From contig NC_039363.1 of NCBI RefSeq assembly GCF_003573695.1, positions 167,416,747 through 167,480,746 on the forward strand: DNA of 64,000 nt, in the 5' to 3' direction. Every line of letters starts with the position of its first letter. Position 1 is the stretch's first letter. The notes beneath the pieces were generated by a model. That model was not told the DNA's origin, did not search any database, and worked only from the letters and a program-made list of their open reading frames with translations. Shown here piece after piece: positions 34,080 to 44,159 of the stretch. The position numbers and the translations under genes are program-made. Origin of the DNA: Papaver somniferum. Lineage: Eukaryota; Streptophyta; Magnoliopsida; Ranunculales; Papaveraceae.

Positions 34080-34520
34080 TTACAAATTGATTTCGGTTTG
34101 GTTAACAAAGCTCGGCTAATACATTTGAAGAACAAGTAGCCGAACTCATCTGCAAGTGTAGTTCGGCTAATGTTTCTAAAAACACAGGTAGCCGAACTCA
34201 GTTTTAATGGAGTTTTTTCTTTCAGAGAAAAGTTCGGTTAGGAGAAAAAAATTACGACGCAACCGAACTAAAAGTTCGGCTGGGAAAATAAAATGAAAAA
34301 AAATTGCGACGTAACCGAACTCAATATATAGGTTTTCAAAGAAAAGTTCGATTAGGAGAAAAAAATTGCGACGTAACAGAACTAAAAGTTCGGCTAGGAA
34401 AAAAAAATTGCGACGTAACCGAACTTTTTTCTGAAAGAAAAACATCCATTAAAGTTGAGTTCGGCTAGTTCGACAAAAATTTTCAGATAATTTCTAGTCG
34501 AACTTCTCTCTGCAACTTCC
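34080..34520. repeat. GTTCGGCTA inverted-repeat array in J
   Basis: At least ten copies of a core GTTCGGxTA or its complement TAxCCGAAC, facing both ways, joined by AAAAAAATTGCGACG segments. Several adjacent pairs can fold as hairpins. A minus-strand frame (34176-34445) crosses it and is an artefact of the AT-rich repeats. Confidence 0.75.
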
Positions 34521-34893
34521 ATTTTCAACTCATTTTTGATGATTACTTCTCATTTTTCAATCAAAAACAAATAACAATTGTTATAATTTTGATTTTGATT
34601 TTGTTTTGTTAATGATTTAAATTAAGTTATATATAGAGGTGGTTGTGGTGGTGGTTCGAGGTGGTGGATGGTGGTGGGGGTCGATGGTGGTAGGTGGTGG
34701 TGAGCGACGGTGGTGATGGGAGGAGGTGGTTATATATATAGGTGGTGGTGATAGGAGGAGGTGGTTAAATATATATAGGTTAAGGGTAGGTTAGTCATTT
34801 TCACACTTTAGGACACCCCTTATAATTATAGGATAGATATTTTATCACTTAGTAGTCCCCAACTATTTTTGAGTAGTGCCCAAAAAATCGTTC

Positions 34894-35419
34894 TTGTAGA
34901 TGGAGTGTTTTGGGCTTTGTCTTGATTGAAACCCTCTTAAGTTCAGATTTTTTTTTTCATGGCATGATAGCTACTCTATCTAGGCTGGCCGGTTTGGCAA
35001 AATGACGATTTTTCCCATATGGGCTAAATGCAGTGAAACATTTTAATTGGGATTTGTTTGACTTGGTCTTCCACCGTTTTAATCTATGCTGGAAAATGCC
35101 CTAAAGTTTTCGTGTGCGATTGTTGTAATCTCATAGTCGTGTTTCCCTCATGATCATCAGACTGATGGGTAGAGAAGAGTTGAAATTAAATAACCATTCT
35201 TAGCCACATTTACAACCATCTGCATGTATGGATGCGGAGACCATAGCTGTTCTATTTTGAACCTTGCGTCCTTGATGTGGGTGACTGCTTTCTACTCAAA
35301 TTGAAGTGGTACATGGTCTGATCCAATCCTTGGTAGGTGGGTGACCAGAGTTTGGGTTTGATTTTCTAATCAACATTGGTTGCATAGGAATCTTTCTATC
35401 CTTTTCATCAAAAAATTAG
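34894..35419. other. Spacer between J and K
   Basis: About 526 bp without a recognisable gene or repeat. The short runs of ORF are chance. Confidence 0.5.
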
Positions 35420-35799
35420 AACGATTTTTTGGGATCATGGTTTTTTTGGGACCATGATTTTATTTTGGGTAAAGGCATTAGAAGTAATTTTAGGTCATCC
35501 CATATCTAGTTATTTATTTAATACCTAATTTACCCTCTTAATTAATTTTAGGTTATGATTAGTGAATGATTTAGTTAAAAACAATTAGTGAGATTAAATT
35601 AAAAGATGGGTTTATTATTAATTGAGTAGAATTGTTGAGAGAGTAGAGTTAGAGAAGATGAAGGAGAAAAACATGGAAAATAAAATTTTTTTCCAATTCA
35701 CTAAGTTTGAGTATTCAAATGATGAAAACTCATCTGATTTTTCATCTCCATCCTCTCCTAGAATATTTGTTAATCTTCAAAATGATCCGGATTTGAACT

Positions 35800-36675
35800 G
35801 GATTTTGAACAGTTCGGTTACTTTATATGAAGAACAAGTAACCAAAAACTCATCTGAAGCTGTAGTTCGGTTGCCCCGTGAGATGAACAAGTAACCGAAC
35901 TCATCTGAAAGTGTAGTTCGGTACTTGTTCCAAACATGCAGGTTACCGAACTCTCTATAATTTCTAGGAGTTACAGCGTTATGTTCGGTTGGTTCGCAAA
36001 CTGCATGCACTTTTGATCTAACCGAACTTTACGTAATATAAGAGTATATAAATTTACAAAGTTCGGTTCTTTCGCAAACTTGAACCTAACAGCTAACCAA
36101 CCGAACTCTGAGTTCTGTTTCTGCGATAAAATTGTTAAGTTACCGAACTTAACAAACGAAAAAAATGTGAAGTTCCAGCATCTATTGGCTAAGTTCGGTT
36201 ACTTTGTAGTTTTAAAAAAATTTGCGAACAAACCGAACTCTATTGGCTAAGTTCGGTTATTTTGGAACTCAACATAGTGGCCACAACAACACAGTTCGGT
36301 TAGACTGGATTTGTTTTTTTCGGTTCTAAGGGTGGAGTTCGGTTACTTTGTAATTTTAAATTTTTTTGCGAAACAACCGAACAGAGAGTTCGGTGACTTA
36401 GTTTTAAATCCAATAGAACCGAACTGTTCTTCGTGTTCTTCATTTTCAAGAAGTTCGGTTAGTAAACTAGGGTTTTTTGGAAAATCGGCCTAATCGAACA
36501 TGGCTCTGTAACTCCTATTAAAACTTTATTTTGATGATTTCTATTCGATTGAAGCAATCAAAATCAACTTAAAGCGAAGGGTTTGTTGGAAAATACCTCC
36601 GGAGTGGTCCCATGGCAGAATCAGGTTGCGGCTGGCGTCTTTTATACTCGATAAAATTATTATGTAACCGAACTT
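35800..36675. repeat. GTTCGGTTA inverted-repeat array in K
   Basis: About 17-18 copies of AGTTCGGTTAC-like cores or complements (GTAACCGAACT), alternating in direction, spaced 20-70 bp. Examples: plus copies near 35812, 36060, 36193, 36245, 36294, 36336; complement copies near 35891, 35944, 36018, 36098, 36140, 36231. Confidence 0.85.
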
Positions 36676-36714
36676 AATTGTGATTGCATTGATGTTGTTA
36701 CATTTCTTAAATAG

Positions 36715-36895
36715 GCGGTGGCGGTGGTGGTGGGAGGAGGTGGTGGTGGTAATTGGTGGTTGGTGGTGGTGATAATCGGAGGTGGTGGTGGTGGTAATCG
36801 GCGGTGGTAATCGGTGGTTGGTGGTGGTGATAATCGGAGGTGGTGGTGGTGGTAATCAGCGGTGGTGGGCGGTGGTGGTGGGAGGAGGTGGTGGT
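36715..36895. repeat. GGTGGT microsatellite with ~60-bp higher unit
   Basis: GGTGGTGGTGG runs interrupted by AATCGG and GATAATCGGAG in a repeating order. Similar G-rich sequence is in J at 34635-34760. G-quadruplex formation is possible but untested. Confidence 0.8.
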
Positions 36896-37209
36896 TATAT
36901 ATATATAGGTGGTTATTAGGTTGGTTTTAAATTAAATTAGATTAAGGGTAGGTTAGTCATTTCAACGTTTTAGGACACCCCTTATCACTATAGGGAAGGT
37001 GGCCTAATAAAACCATGGTCCCCTCAAAAAAGTCATGGTTCCTAAAAAATCATTCTAAAATTATCCCATATTTGTTGGTCCAAGTATAAGGGTCTCAGGT
37101 CTCCATTGAATCCCAAGTCTATAAGCTCATTTGTGTTGATGAGATTAAAAAAAATGTTGGGTTTTGAGTTGAGTTTTTTAATGCTAACAGGTCTCCCATC
37201 ATTTTTCTC

Positions 37210-37217
37210 GTGTTGGG
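37210..37217. repeat. Target site duplication GTGTTGGG, left copy
   Basis: Identical eight bases occur at 38030-38037, exactly flanking the hAT element. Confidence 0.9.
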
Positions 37218-38029
37218 TAGGGCTGTGCAAAAAAACCGGAACCGTGGATTTCACCCGTATCCGTCAGTAAAATTACGGGTAAAATCCAATCCGCAAGAGC
37301 TATGGGCCGGACACGGATGGGATTTTCAAATCCGCACGTTTACACGGTTTGGTTGCGGTTGGACTTTGAAATCCGCGGATTGATCCGCACCGTAGTTGAT
37401 GTACATTACTCTGCAACATTTTAGTGCCGGACTTTGATCAATACTTGATCTATAATATAAAATTGTATGGAAGCTCACACGGAATAGTGATAGTACCAAA
37501 TATTCTCATCTCGATTATCATTCTGGTGAAGGAATTGTACAAATTGGTGTCAAGAGCTGAGCGGTCCACTGGAAAAGATGGTTGCGGCACTGGTACTCCT
37601 GCATCACTTCCATTCAATCCAATAACATTAACTTGCAACGAGGGAGCGAGTTCACCAACTACATTTAATCTGTTAACAAGCTTTTCTTTTGTAGTTTTAA
37701 TCTTCAATTGAATATATAAATTTCAAGTTTGATATAGAAATGTGCATCCACTGGACTTCATATTTACAAGAAATTCGGCAATATTCCCACTGAGACTCAA
37801 ATTTTAGTGGGTGCAACTGATCCTTCCCCCCGTTCCTGGAGACAATTGTTGATTATTTGATTAGATTACGTATGATGTAAATCCGCGGTTAATCCGTATC
37901 CGGACCGTATCATTCGTTGATCCGCGGATGTCAAATCCGCGGGTGATCGGGTCGTCCAAATCCGTAATTTTGATGGATTGGACGCGGATGATCCCTAATC
38001 CGCATACGTCCGTCCGTTGCACACCCTTA
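37218..38029. mobile_element. Non-autonomous hAT element (812 bp)
   Basis: Ends TAGGGCTGTGCAA (37218) and TTGCACACCCTTA (38029) form hAT-type terminal inverted repeats, and the perfect 8-bp duplication GTGTTGGG matches hAT insertion. Subterminal regions are rich in ATCCGCGG and ATCCG in both directions, the usual look of hAT subterminal transposase sites. The middle (37390-37860) has no transposase; the 95- and 85-codon frames on opposite strands overlap each other and match nothing. Confidence 0.9.
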
Positions 38030-38037
38030 GTGTTGGG

Positions 38038-38511
38038 AGATAACTTAATTGAAGTCTCCCATTAATATTAGGGTTGTCATGCAGACAGCCAGACATCAAA
38101 TTCCAATCTAGATAAACATGCCGGTAAATTCATAGAACTCATTTGAGAGTAGGCATGAATACATATACTCAGTCATTCATTCAAACGAATAGACACACAT
38201 AAGTAGATTACAATTATATGAGACTTATACAGATAATGTGAATACAATAATATGTCAATATTGTTCAATGAGAGACTAAATATCGATTTATATAAATGAA
38301 ACGAGTTCAAGTAATTCAGTTACGAAATGTATCGCTTGAACACATTCAAGTTGCTATATACCAGTGATTAATCCATATAAGAGCGTGCAATTTGAGAACA
38401 ATGTCAAGGAATAAGGTGACAACAGAGCAAGTTCTGTATAGTTAGAGACTATTTGGGTTGGATTACAACAAGCACCGGTGGCATTATTAAAGTCCAATAA
38501 TCATACACAAT
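38038..38511. other. Spacer before element D
   Basis: 474 bp of AT-rich DNA; I see no gene or repeat. Confidence 0.5.
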
Positions 38512-41040
38512 TGTTTTGGGATAAAAACTGTTTCTGCCGGTTTTGGTAAATTTGGGTGTGTTGATGAGAAACGAATTTGGACCTAAACAAATGCACTGCA
38601 CGGGAGTACTTTAGATTCGAGAGATCAATCTGTACAATCCTAGCCTAAACCAAGAAATGGTTGTTACAGTCTTGCTTCGGTCACAAAGTGAAGAAGAAGG
38701 GTTGATCTTAGGAAGGGAGGCGAAGAAGGTGTTGAGACCATAATGGTTAATTCTGAAGGTGTGGTTGTTTTATGACTTGTATCAGAATGTTGAACTGGCT
38801 TGTGGAATGTAAGTTATCAGTTCTTTGGTGTTTTCTGGATACTTGTGTTGTTGTTAACCAAAACTGACGTGTCTTGGTCGAAAATAGGTAGAAACCTATT
38901 TATACAAGTCATAATTGAACACACCCTGGTCCCGTAGGAAGTGGGAATGATTGAGTGATGGAGAAGTGGGGTAATGTATAAATGCCAGAAACCACGTTCC
39001 CACTATGAAGGAAACAGGTTAGTTTACACCCACTACTTCTTGTCGTCACTAACTGCCCGCTTTCCTGACACTTTCTTTTAATGGACGTGTTGCACGCCGC
39101 ACGCTGTAAACCGCCAGACCAATACCCTGATGAGCATCCCCCAGTTTGTGACATGTTTAATGTCTCGAGTATTTCCGTGGAAAATGTGAAGAAGATTACC
39201 GAGTGGGTCTCGTATGCAAGACCCGGCTATTCTGATTAATTGTATGCCAACTAAGTAGCAGATACCATGTGTGGCAAGTCAAATTCAAGAGACGTGCCGC
39301 AGGAGAATAGCGTGTGATGCTATTAGGTTAGTATTGGTTGGTTGCCTAAGACTTACCACAGGCCGATCAATTCTGCGGCGAATTTGGACGACTGAGATTG
39401 TAATTCGGGAGAGAGGGTGGTTGTTGATTATGACCACATTTCGTTGGTACCTGCTAATGGCATAGAGGCATAGCCGTGCCTATGACATGGTGGCATAGCC
39501 GCGCCTATGGCATTGTGGCATGGCCAAATCTAGGATTTGTCCCCGTGGCCAAAGTTAGGGCTTTGCGGCATGGCCAAGGCTAGGAATTAGCGTCGTGGCA
39601 AAATTTAGGGCTTTGCGGCATGGCAAAGGCTAGAATTTGGCGTCATGGCCAAAATCAGGGCTTGGAGGCATGGTCAAGGCTAGGGTTTGGCGTCGTGGCC
39701 AAAATTAGGGCTTGGCGGCATGGCCAAGGCTAAGGTTTTGCGTCGTGGCCAAAATTAGGGTTTCGGCTAGTTCTACTGAAGCAAAAGTCGTGTTTCGATC
39801 ATAAACCCTAATTGGAGTCCGTTATGGCGTTGGCCATGAACAGAAAATGGGTTAGCACGTAGTTGTGCCATTTGTGGCACATTGGCATGTTACTGCGGCG
39901 GAGTGGCATGTTGGCATGCCGATTAACATGGTGGTGCGGCATGGCATGTTTGATATGTCAGTTAGAATTGTGGCGTAGCAGGGCGCGTTTGGCGTGCAGG
40001 GCGCATTTGGCATGGCAGGGCGCGTTTGGCGTGCCAATCAACATGGTGGTGTGGCAGGGCGCGTTTGGCGTGCCAATCAACATGGTGGTATGCAGGGTTC
40101 GTTTAGCCTGCCAATTAACATGGTGGTGTGGCAGGGTTCGTTTGGCCTGCCAATTGGCATGTAGGTGGGGCAGGGTGCGTTTGGCCTTTAATGCATGTGG
40201 CGAGTTTAAAGCGACCTGATTAGTCGAGAAAAGGGGTCTTCCAAACATAGGGCGCGACCACACCTCTAGTGCTAGTGGAGCATTTTAAAGTGACCTAATT
40301 GGCTGGTAGGAAAGAGGGGTCCGGTCAGGCAGCATAGGAGCGTGGCCACCTACAAGTGGCGCCGGCTGGCCTATGGCACGGCCACACTTCCCTTGTTTCT
40401 GCTCCTATTTCCCATGTCTCCTTTTTTTTCCTTGTTTTCTGATTTTAGGTAGGACTTTGCACCTACTAATCCATGGAGGATCAATTTCCTAGCTTGCATA
40501 GGTTTAGTTTCGACCAACAGGGTCTGATATACTGCACGGGGTGCAAAACCCTAAAATTAATTATGTTGAGATTTTATTTTTGTGAGTTATCACAAAATTG
40601 ATTGAACTATGTATGTTGACAGAGTTCTTCGAATTTATTGCCATAAAGCAGTATGCTTTCCGATTGAGTACTTTTATGCATAGACCTCAACCTTGATACT
40701 TCGGGAAATTCATGTTACTCTACTGTGAGTGAACACTAATTATCATGTCATATCAACATTAAGGGTTCAGCTGTGGAACACAGCACAGAAAGTATTCAGT
40801 GAGTCCTATATTAATGAATAATACATGCAGAGTGTCGAAATTTACAGAGTATCTGGGATTGTTGCTACATGCACCATTCTGGATAAATTTCATGCAAACA
40901 TATTGAATTGCTTAATTAATGCGCCAGTGAAGAGGTTGGACACTCATCACTTTTACATGGCTCTGTTTCTTTGCAGAGTGACAACACATTAAATGCAAGG
41001 TTTTACAAATTTAGCCCTGGACTAAAAACCACCATCAACA
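38512..41040 (-). repeat. 3' LTR of element D (2529 bp)
   Basis: Plus-strand TGTTTTGGGATAAAAACTG to ACCACCATCAACA. Closely matches 46238-48792. No host gene; the 118- and 101-codon frames at 39863-40263 come from the tandem repeats inside. Confidence 0.95.
39517..40195. repeat. Two tandem arrays in the 3' LTR of D (50-bp and ~39-bp)
   Basis: GGCATGGCCAAGGCTAGG units start at 39517, 39567, 39617, 39667 and 39717, an exact 50-bp period. A second array near 39900-40195 repeats GCGTTTGGCGTGCCAATCAA, CATGGTGGTGTGGCAG at ~39 bp. Copy numbers differ from the 5' LTR. Confidence 0.9.
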
Positions 41041-41404
41041 TTAAGTCCCCTGCTTAGCACGTAACAGTGGCATTGTTGCTGGGTAAGCATGAGACGGTGA
41101 CATACGTGGATGAAAATCGAAAGAGAAAGACATGAAGAGGCTATCAGGAAGAATTCAAATGACCTTTGGAAAGAGGCATGAGCAATATGTGCTCCTTGTG
41201 TCGGCGTGCTTCTGGCTTGGCCACAGAGTATTGGTGCTATAGAGTGTTGGCGCCACGGGTCAACCATCCTCCTTCGACCGATGGCTTCCGTATTGAAGCT
41301 GCGATCTTGGCCCCAATATTTGGCTCAACGACCCAGCTGCCCTTGTCCGTGCACGAATCCAAGATGGATTCCTTTTCCTACTCGAACTCTCAAGGAGTCG
41401 TGCA

Positions 41405-41412
41405 TATAAAAG
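41405..41412 (+). promoter_or_regulatory. TATA box of the antisense gene in element D
   Basis: TATAAAAG on the plus strand, ~75 bp before a consensus intron donor. The same TATAAAAG-leader-donor order exists in element B (9667-9795). Confidence 0.65.
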
Positions 41413-41429
41413 GCGCCTCCCATCCTTTT

Positions 41430-41760
41430 ATTCTTGTTTCATTAGCTTTGCTTTTGCGGTGGCGAACTTCTTTCCGTCAGTAGACCAGGTAAGTCAAGCA
41501 TCCCAGATAGATAAGCATCTAACCAGCTGATATCCCGTATCTAGAGCCTTTATGTACGGCAGGTAAATAGTTATTCTTTTTCAGGCTTCATCAGTTTGTG
41601 TAATATAAAAGATCACTTCGAGCTTTTCTTTTCATATCGATCACCACAGGATTGCGTTCATCTTCTTTTCAGGTATTGCTTCATATTCCCTTGCAGCTTT
41701 CCTTTCGTTTTCTTTTGCTATGTAGGTTGTTGATGCAGACATAATGATTCTCTGCGGCGC
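41430..41760 (+). other. Leader exon, intron and overlapping upstream ORF (element D)
   Basis: A leader to 41488 ends CAG/GTAAGT, a perfect plant donor. Acceptors at TATGTAG (41725) or GATGCAG (41738) would end the intron at ~240 bp. After it, an ATG at 41744 opens a six-codon ORF whose TGA (41762-41764) overlaps the main ATG at 41761. Confidence 0.55.
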
Positions 41761-42456
41761 ATGATGGGAACTCCTGATGATGATCATTCTTCCAATTCTT
41801 CGGAAAAAAGCTTTGAAGTCGACAAACCCGGGGTTTCTGCGTTTAAGGAGGTATTAAACAAGATTGATCATTTGTTTCGTGAAGCTGGTCGGGCCATACA
41901 TGGTATGCCTCTCACTTATTTACGCATTGTTCGAGTACGTGTTCAATCTTTCATAGCTTCGGTTGACATGGAGGAGAAGTGGAGACATGATGAAGCATCC
42001 CAGTGTGATAAGGCGTCTCAGTGCGTCGAAGCATCTCAGCAACCAAGTACCAGGGCTGAAAGGTTCGCAGCTCGGCTGAAGCGACGAAGGGTTAAACATA
42101 AGAAACCTCCGGGCGGGGTCAATCTTGATTACCCTATTCATAACGGCATCGTAATCCTTGACTCTGATGTGGACGAACCGAAGTATCCTCAAGAGGTTGT
42201 TGGAGCAGTTTTTGAGAAGGATGTCGGTGCGGCTCACAAAGAGGAGACTGAAAGGGCTTCGGGAGAGGATGCTAAAGCTGCTGTTGGAGAGGTTGAAGCG
42301 GCCGCTGAAGATGTTGTTGAAGCGGTCATAGGAGAGGGTGCTGGAGAAGCTGTTAGAGATGTTGTTGAAGCGGCCAACGGAGAGAGTGCTGGAGCAGCCG
42401 TTGGAGATGTTATTGAAGCGGACATTGCAGCGGCTGCTGAAAAGGACTCCAACTGA
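41761..42456 (+). CDS. Unrecognised acidic Ala/Glu/Val-rich protein, antisense in element D
   Basis: An intact 231-codon frame starting MMGTPDDDHSSNSSEKSFEV. The first ~85 residues look folded (VSAFKEVLNKIDHLFREAGR, TYLRIVRVRVQSFIASVDM). Then come three ASQC-like repeats (DEASQCDKASQCVEASQ), a basic patch (RFAARLKRRRVKHKKPPGG, possible nuclear signal), and a C-terminal half of ~16-residue repeats such as GEGAGEAVRDVVEAAN and GESAGAAVGDVIEADI. No family recognised; it is not PMD-like. It sits exactly where B carries the PMD gene, with a similar promoter and leader. The Ala/Glu repeats may form helices. The ATG follows a leader intron; a second M directly after it is an alternative start. An open frame of this length in an otherwise broken element suggests recent constraint or youth. 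Confidence 0.6.
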   Translation: MMGTPDDDHSSNSSEKSFEVDKPGVSAFKEVLNKIDHLFREAGRAIHGMPLTYLRIVRVRVQSFIASVDMEEKWRHDEASQCDKASQCVEASQQPSTRAERFAARLKRRRVKHKKPPGGVNLDYPIHNGIVILDSDVDEPKYPQEVVGAVFEKDVGAAHKEETERASGEDAKAAVGEVEAAAEDVVEAVIGEGAGEAVRDVVEAANGESAGAAVGDVIEADIAAAAEKDSN

Positions 42457-42940
42457 GGCGCCACTGACCTTGGCGTTGCCATTGATAACTAGTTTTTCTC
42501 GTTTTGTTGTTTGGTTTCCATATAAGAATATATTTTTGCGGCTTATAGATGCTCTTGATATTTCAATGGTTTTGTTTACATGAATGGGGCTAGCACTTCA
42601 TCAAATAACATTCTTTTATTTCTGTTGTTTTTGATAATTACGTTTCCAATCGGATAAATGAATGAAACCCTAAGCTTGGAAATCCGAATCTTCAGAAAAA
42701 ATCTCATAATAGAATTCTAGGTTCCATGGTAGGTGGGAAATTAACGCACAGATAATGCTTGGCAAGCTATTTTTTGTGGGAGAGGGTACCATTTCTGCAA
42801 TAGTATCTCCGCAACGCGGGCAATGACAACTTAAAATTGGAGAAATAAATAATGGCTAAGGATTCAACCAACCTTTTGTCCGATTTTCCCTTACAAATTA
42901 TACGCTCCCTGAAGATGTCTAGCACGCCATCCGGGTATAT
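42457..42940 (+). other. Spacer inside the antisense cassette of D
   Basis: No gene seen on either strand apart from short frames. It may be an intron of the antisense gene: an AG acceptor-like TGTCTAG at 42922 opens the next frame. Confidence 0.35.
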
Positions 42941-43102
42941 ATGGGCGTGGACGCCGTCTCTGGAGGTGTGATTGCGCGCTGCTTCCAAATTTTGCAAAAG
43001 GCAAGGGAATACGCCGCGGAACTTGAACTTGAAGCATATTTTTCTTCGGGAGAAGGAAATACATCTCTTCTTAGAAGTACTGCCGCTGAAAATTTCTCTT
43101 GA
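42941..43102 (+). CDS. Possible terminal exon of the D antisense gene
   Basis: An open frame of 53 codons: MGVDAVSGGVIARCF, ILQKAREYAAELELEAYFSS, ending AAENFS and TGA at 43100-43102. The helical, Ala/Glu-rich composition resembles the protein at 41761-42456. It could be its spliced end or a leftover of an older cargo. What follows (TCTGGTTTTGAACTAGCAGG at 43174 and AATAAA at 43267-43272) matches the 3' end of the PMD gene in B, so this is the end of the cassette. The minus-strand frames at 42767-43332 overlap it and look like its shadow. Confidence 0.4.
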   Translation: MGVDAVSGGVIARCFQILQKAREYAAELELEAYFSSGEGNTSLLRSTAAENFS

Positions 43103-43637
43103 ATATCTCTTCCTTCCCTTTTCCATCGTACACTCTCTTTTTTGGGTACAAGAGACCTTTCCTCTGTGATTTCTGGTTTTGAACTAGCAGGCAATTGCCT
43201 TTTGAGGATTTTGAGTTTGCTTTGAGATTTTTTGGTTTTGAAATGATTCAACAGTGATTTTCTAGAAATAAAGAATACTTCAATTGACTGATAGACTGAA
43301 ACCCTAGTTATGAATGCAAGCAGTGCAATCATTTTTGGAGGAATTACAAATATTGCCTGAAAGGGAAATTGCTAAAGGAAATACTGAAAGGAATTTTGGA
43401 AAAAAGAATGGGGTATGACATCTTAGACATTTAAGGGTTTGAGCCACCGGGCGTGCACTACTACGCCTTCTAGCTTTTCAGCATTGATGAGCTTGTAGTA
43501 GCCTCACAGAATAATTTATGCTACTAGGTACGATTCGTCTCTCTTTTCTGCGGACAGAGTAGGTTGGGCAACGATTTTCACTACCATGTCTCCAACTTGG
43601 AATGGATTTGGCTGTTGTGCCATTACTTCCTAGATTC
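43103..43637 (+). other. 3' end of the antisense cassette and spacer
   Basis: Shared 3' sequence with element B (13441 on) and a possible poly(A) signal at 43267-43272. From 43380 to 43637 the DNA looks like decayed pol-side sequence on the minus strand (AQQPNPFQVGDMVVKIVAQP can be read near 43560-43620), a gypsy-like integrase-tail phrase; nothing longer survives. Confidence 0.45.
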
Positions 43638-44126
43638 CTAATCTTTAACTGTGACGGCTTCTAGGTTCTTGACAAAATATTTGAAAGTACCAGCATCCCA
43701 TTCACATCTCTTAGTGATGGCTGGGTTGGTAACCGGATCGAGTCCCCAATCCTTGGCGGAAGGAGGAGTGACTGGTTGCAAAAAGGGTTGTTCAATAAGA
43801 CTTACTTGCATCCGAAATCTACGAACAAATGTTGATACGCTCTTTCCAGGCAGTTGCATCACATCCGCGAGTTGTTGATACGGCAACAAGTAGTCTTCAG
43901 GATTGGACGGCTTGTTGGAGACCCTTTCAGGTATAGACACTGGAAAAGGGCACACTCCTAGCTTCTCCTTGTTGTTGTGTATCCACGAGCGCCCCAGAAC
44001 CATATCATAATTCGGGTACTCCCCAACAACATGAAATTTAGCATGTGTTAGAGCATCTCCCACCTTGATTTCGAGGTTAATGTACCCGTAAGCGTTTTTT
44101 TCTTCTTCTTCTGGGCTTTTGATCAA
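43638..44126 (-). pseudogene. Element D aspartic protease, C-terminal part, plus chimeric tail
   Basis: A 162-codon frame on the minus strand. The first third reads YGYINLEIKVGDALTHAKFHVVGEYPNYDMVLGRSWIHNNK, the flap-to-ILGR part of a gypsy protease (DMVLGRSWIH is the hallmark). After that the expected link to RT is missing; the tail has LPYQQLADVMQLPGKSVSTFVRRF and NPAITKRCEWDAGTFKYFVKNLEAVTVKD, which I do not recognise. The active-site part is in the frame at 44160-44768 and is mutated there. The protease is thus inactive and split by a frameshift. Confidence 0.7.
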
Positions 44127-44159
44127 AATTGGGGAGTGAGTAGCCTCCTGCTTTGAAAT

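Larger units (their letters stand above)
32848..34893. mobile_element. Element J: non-autonomous TIR transposon, Mutator-like
   Basis: Ends are inverted: TTTGGGCACTACTCAAAAA at 32856-32874 and its complement at 34866-34884, extended outward by AAxGATT. Nine-base flanks TTTTAGATG (32839-32847) and TTGTAGATG (34894-34902) match at eight of nine, which fits the 9-bp duplication of Mutator-like elements. No transposase. It holds a nested inverted-repeat element (32870-33715), three 22-bp tandem units at 33836-33885, a GTTCGGxTA array, and a GGTGGT-rich tract (34635-34760). It shares internal blocks with element K. Confidence 0.6.
35420..37055. mobile_element. Element K: non-autonomous TIR transposon related to J
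   Basis: Left end AACGATTTTTTGGGATCATGG and right end, reverse-complemented, GAATGATTTTTTAGGAACCATG, followed by further inverted matches (~45 bp imperfect). Nine-base flanks AAAAATTAG (35411-35419) and TAAAATTAT (37056-37064) agree at seven of nine. Shares with J the blocks GAAGTAATTTTxxGTCA, a GAGAGxGxAGAAxxAGATGAA stretch, the GTTCGGTTA array, the GGTGGT tract and GGTTAGTCATTTxxACxxTTTAGGACACCCC. No transposase. The 90-codon frame at 35622-35894 (MSRIVERVELEKMKEKNMEN) starts inside it; it may be the decayed remnant of a coding exon or chance. Confidence 0.65.

Noticed and set aside
34176..34445. 89-codon Phe/Leu/Arg-rich frame looking like membrane segments
   Set aside because: Translation of the AT-rich linker and GTTCGG repeat array in element J.
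37424..37711. Possible transposase in the hAT element
   Set aside because: Two overlapping frames on opposite strands, both short and without hAT dimerisation motifs.
39863..40263. 118- and 101-codon frames on opposite strands
   Set aside because: Both come from the ~39-bp tandem array of the D LTR.
42767..43332. Minus-strand frames of 119 and 137 codons
   Set aside because: Opposite to the 3' end of the antisense cassette; the homologous region in element B has coding sequence on the plus strand.
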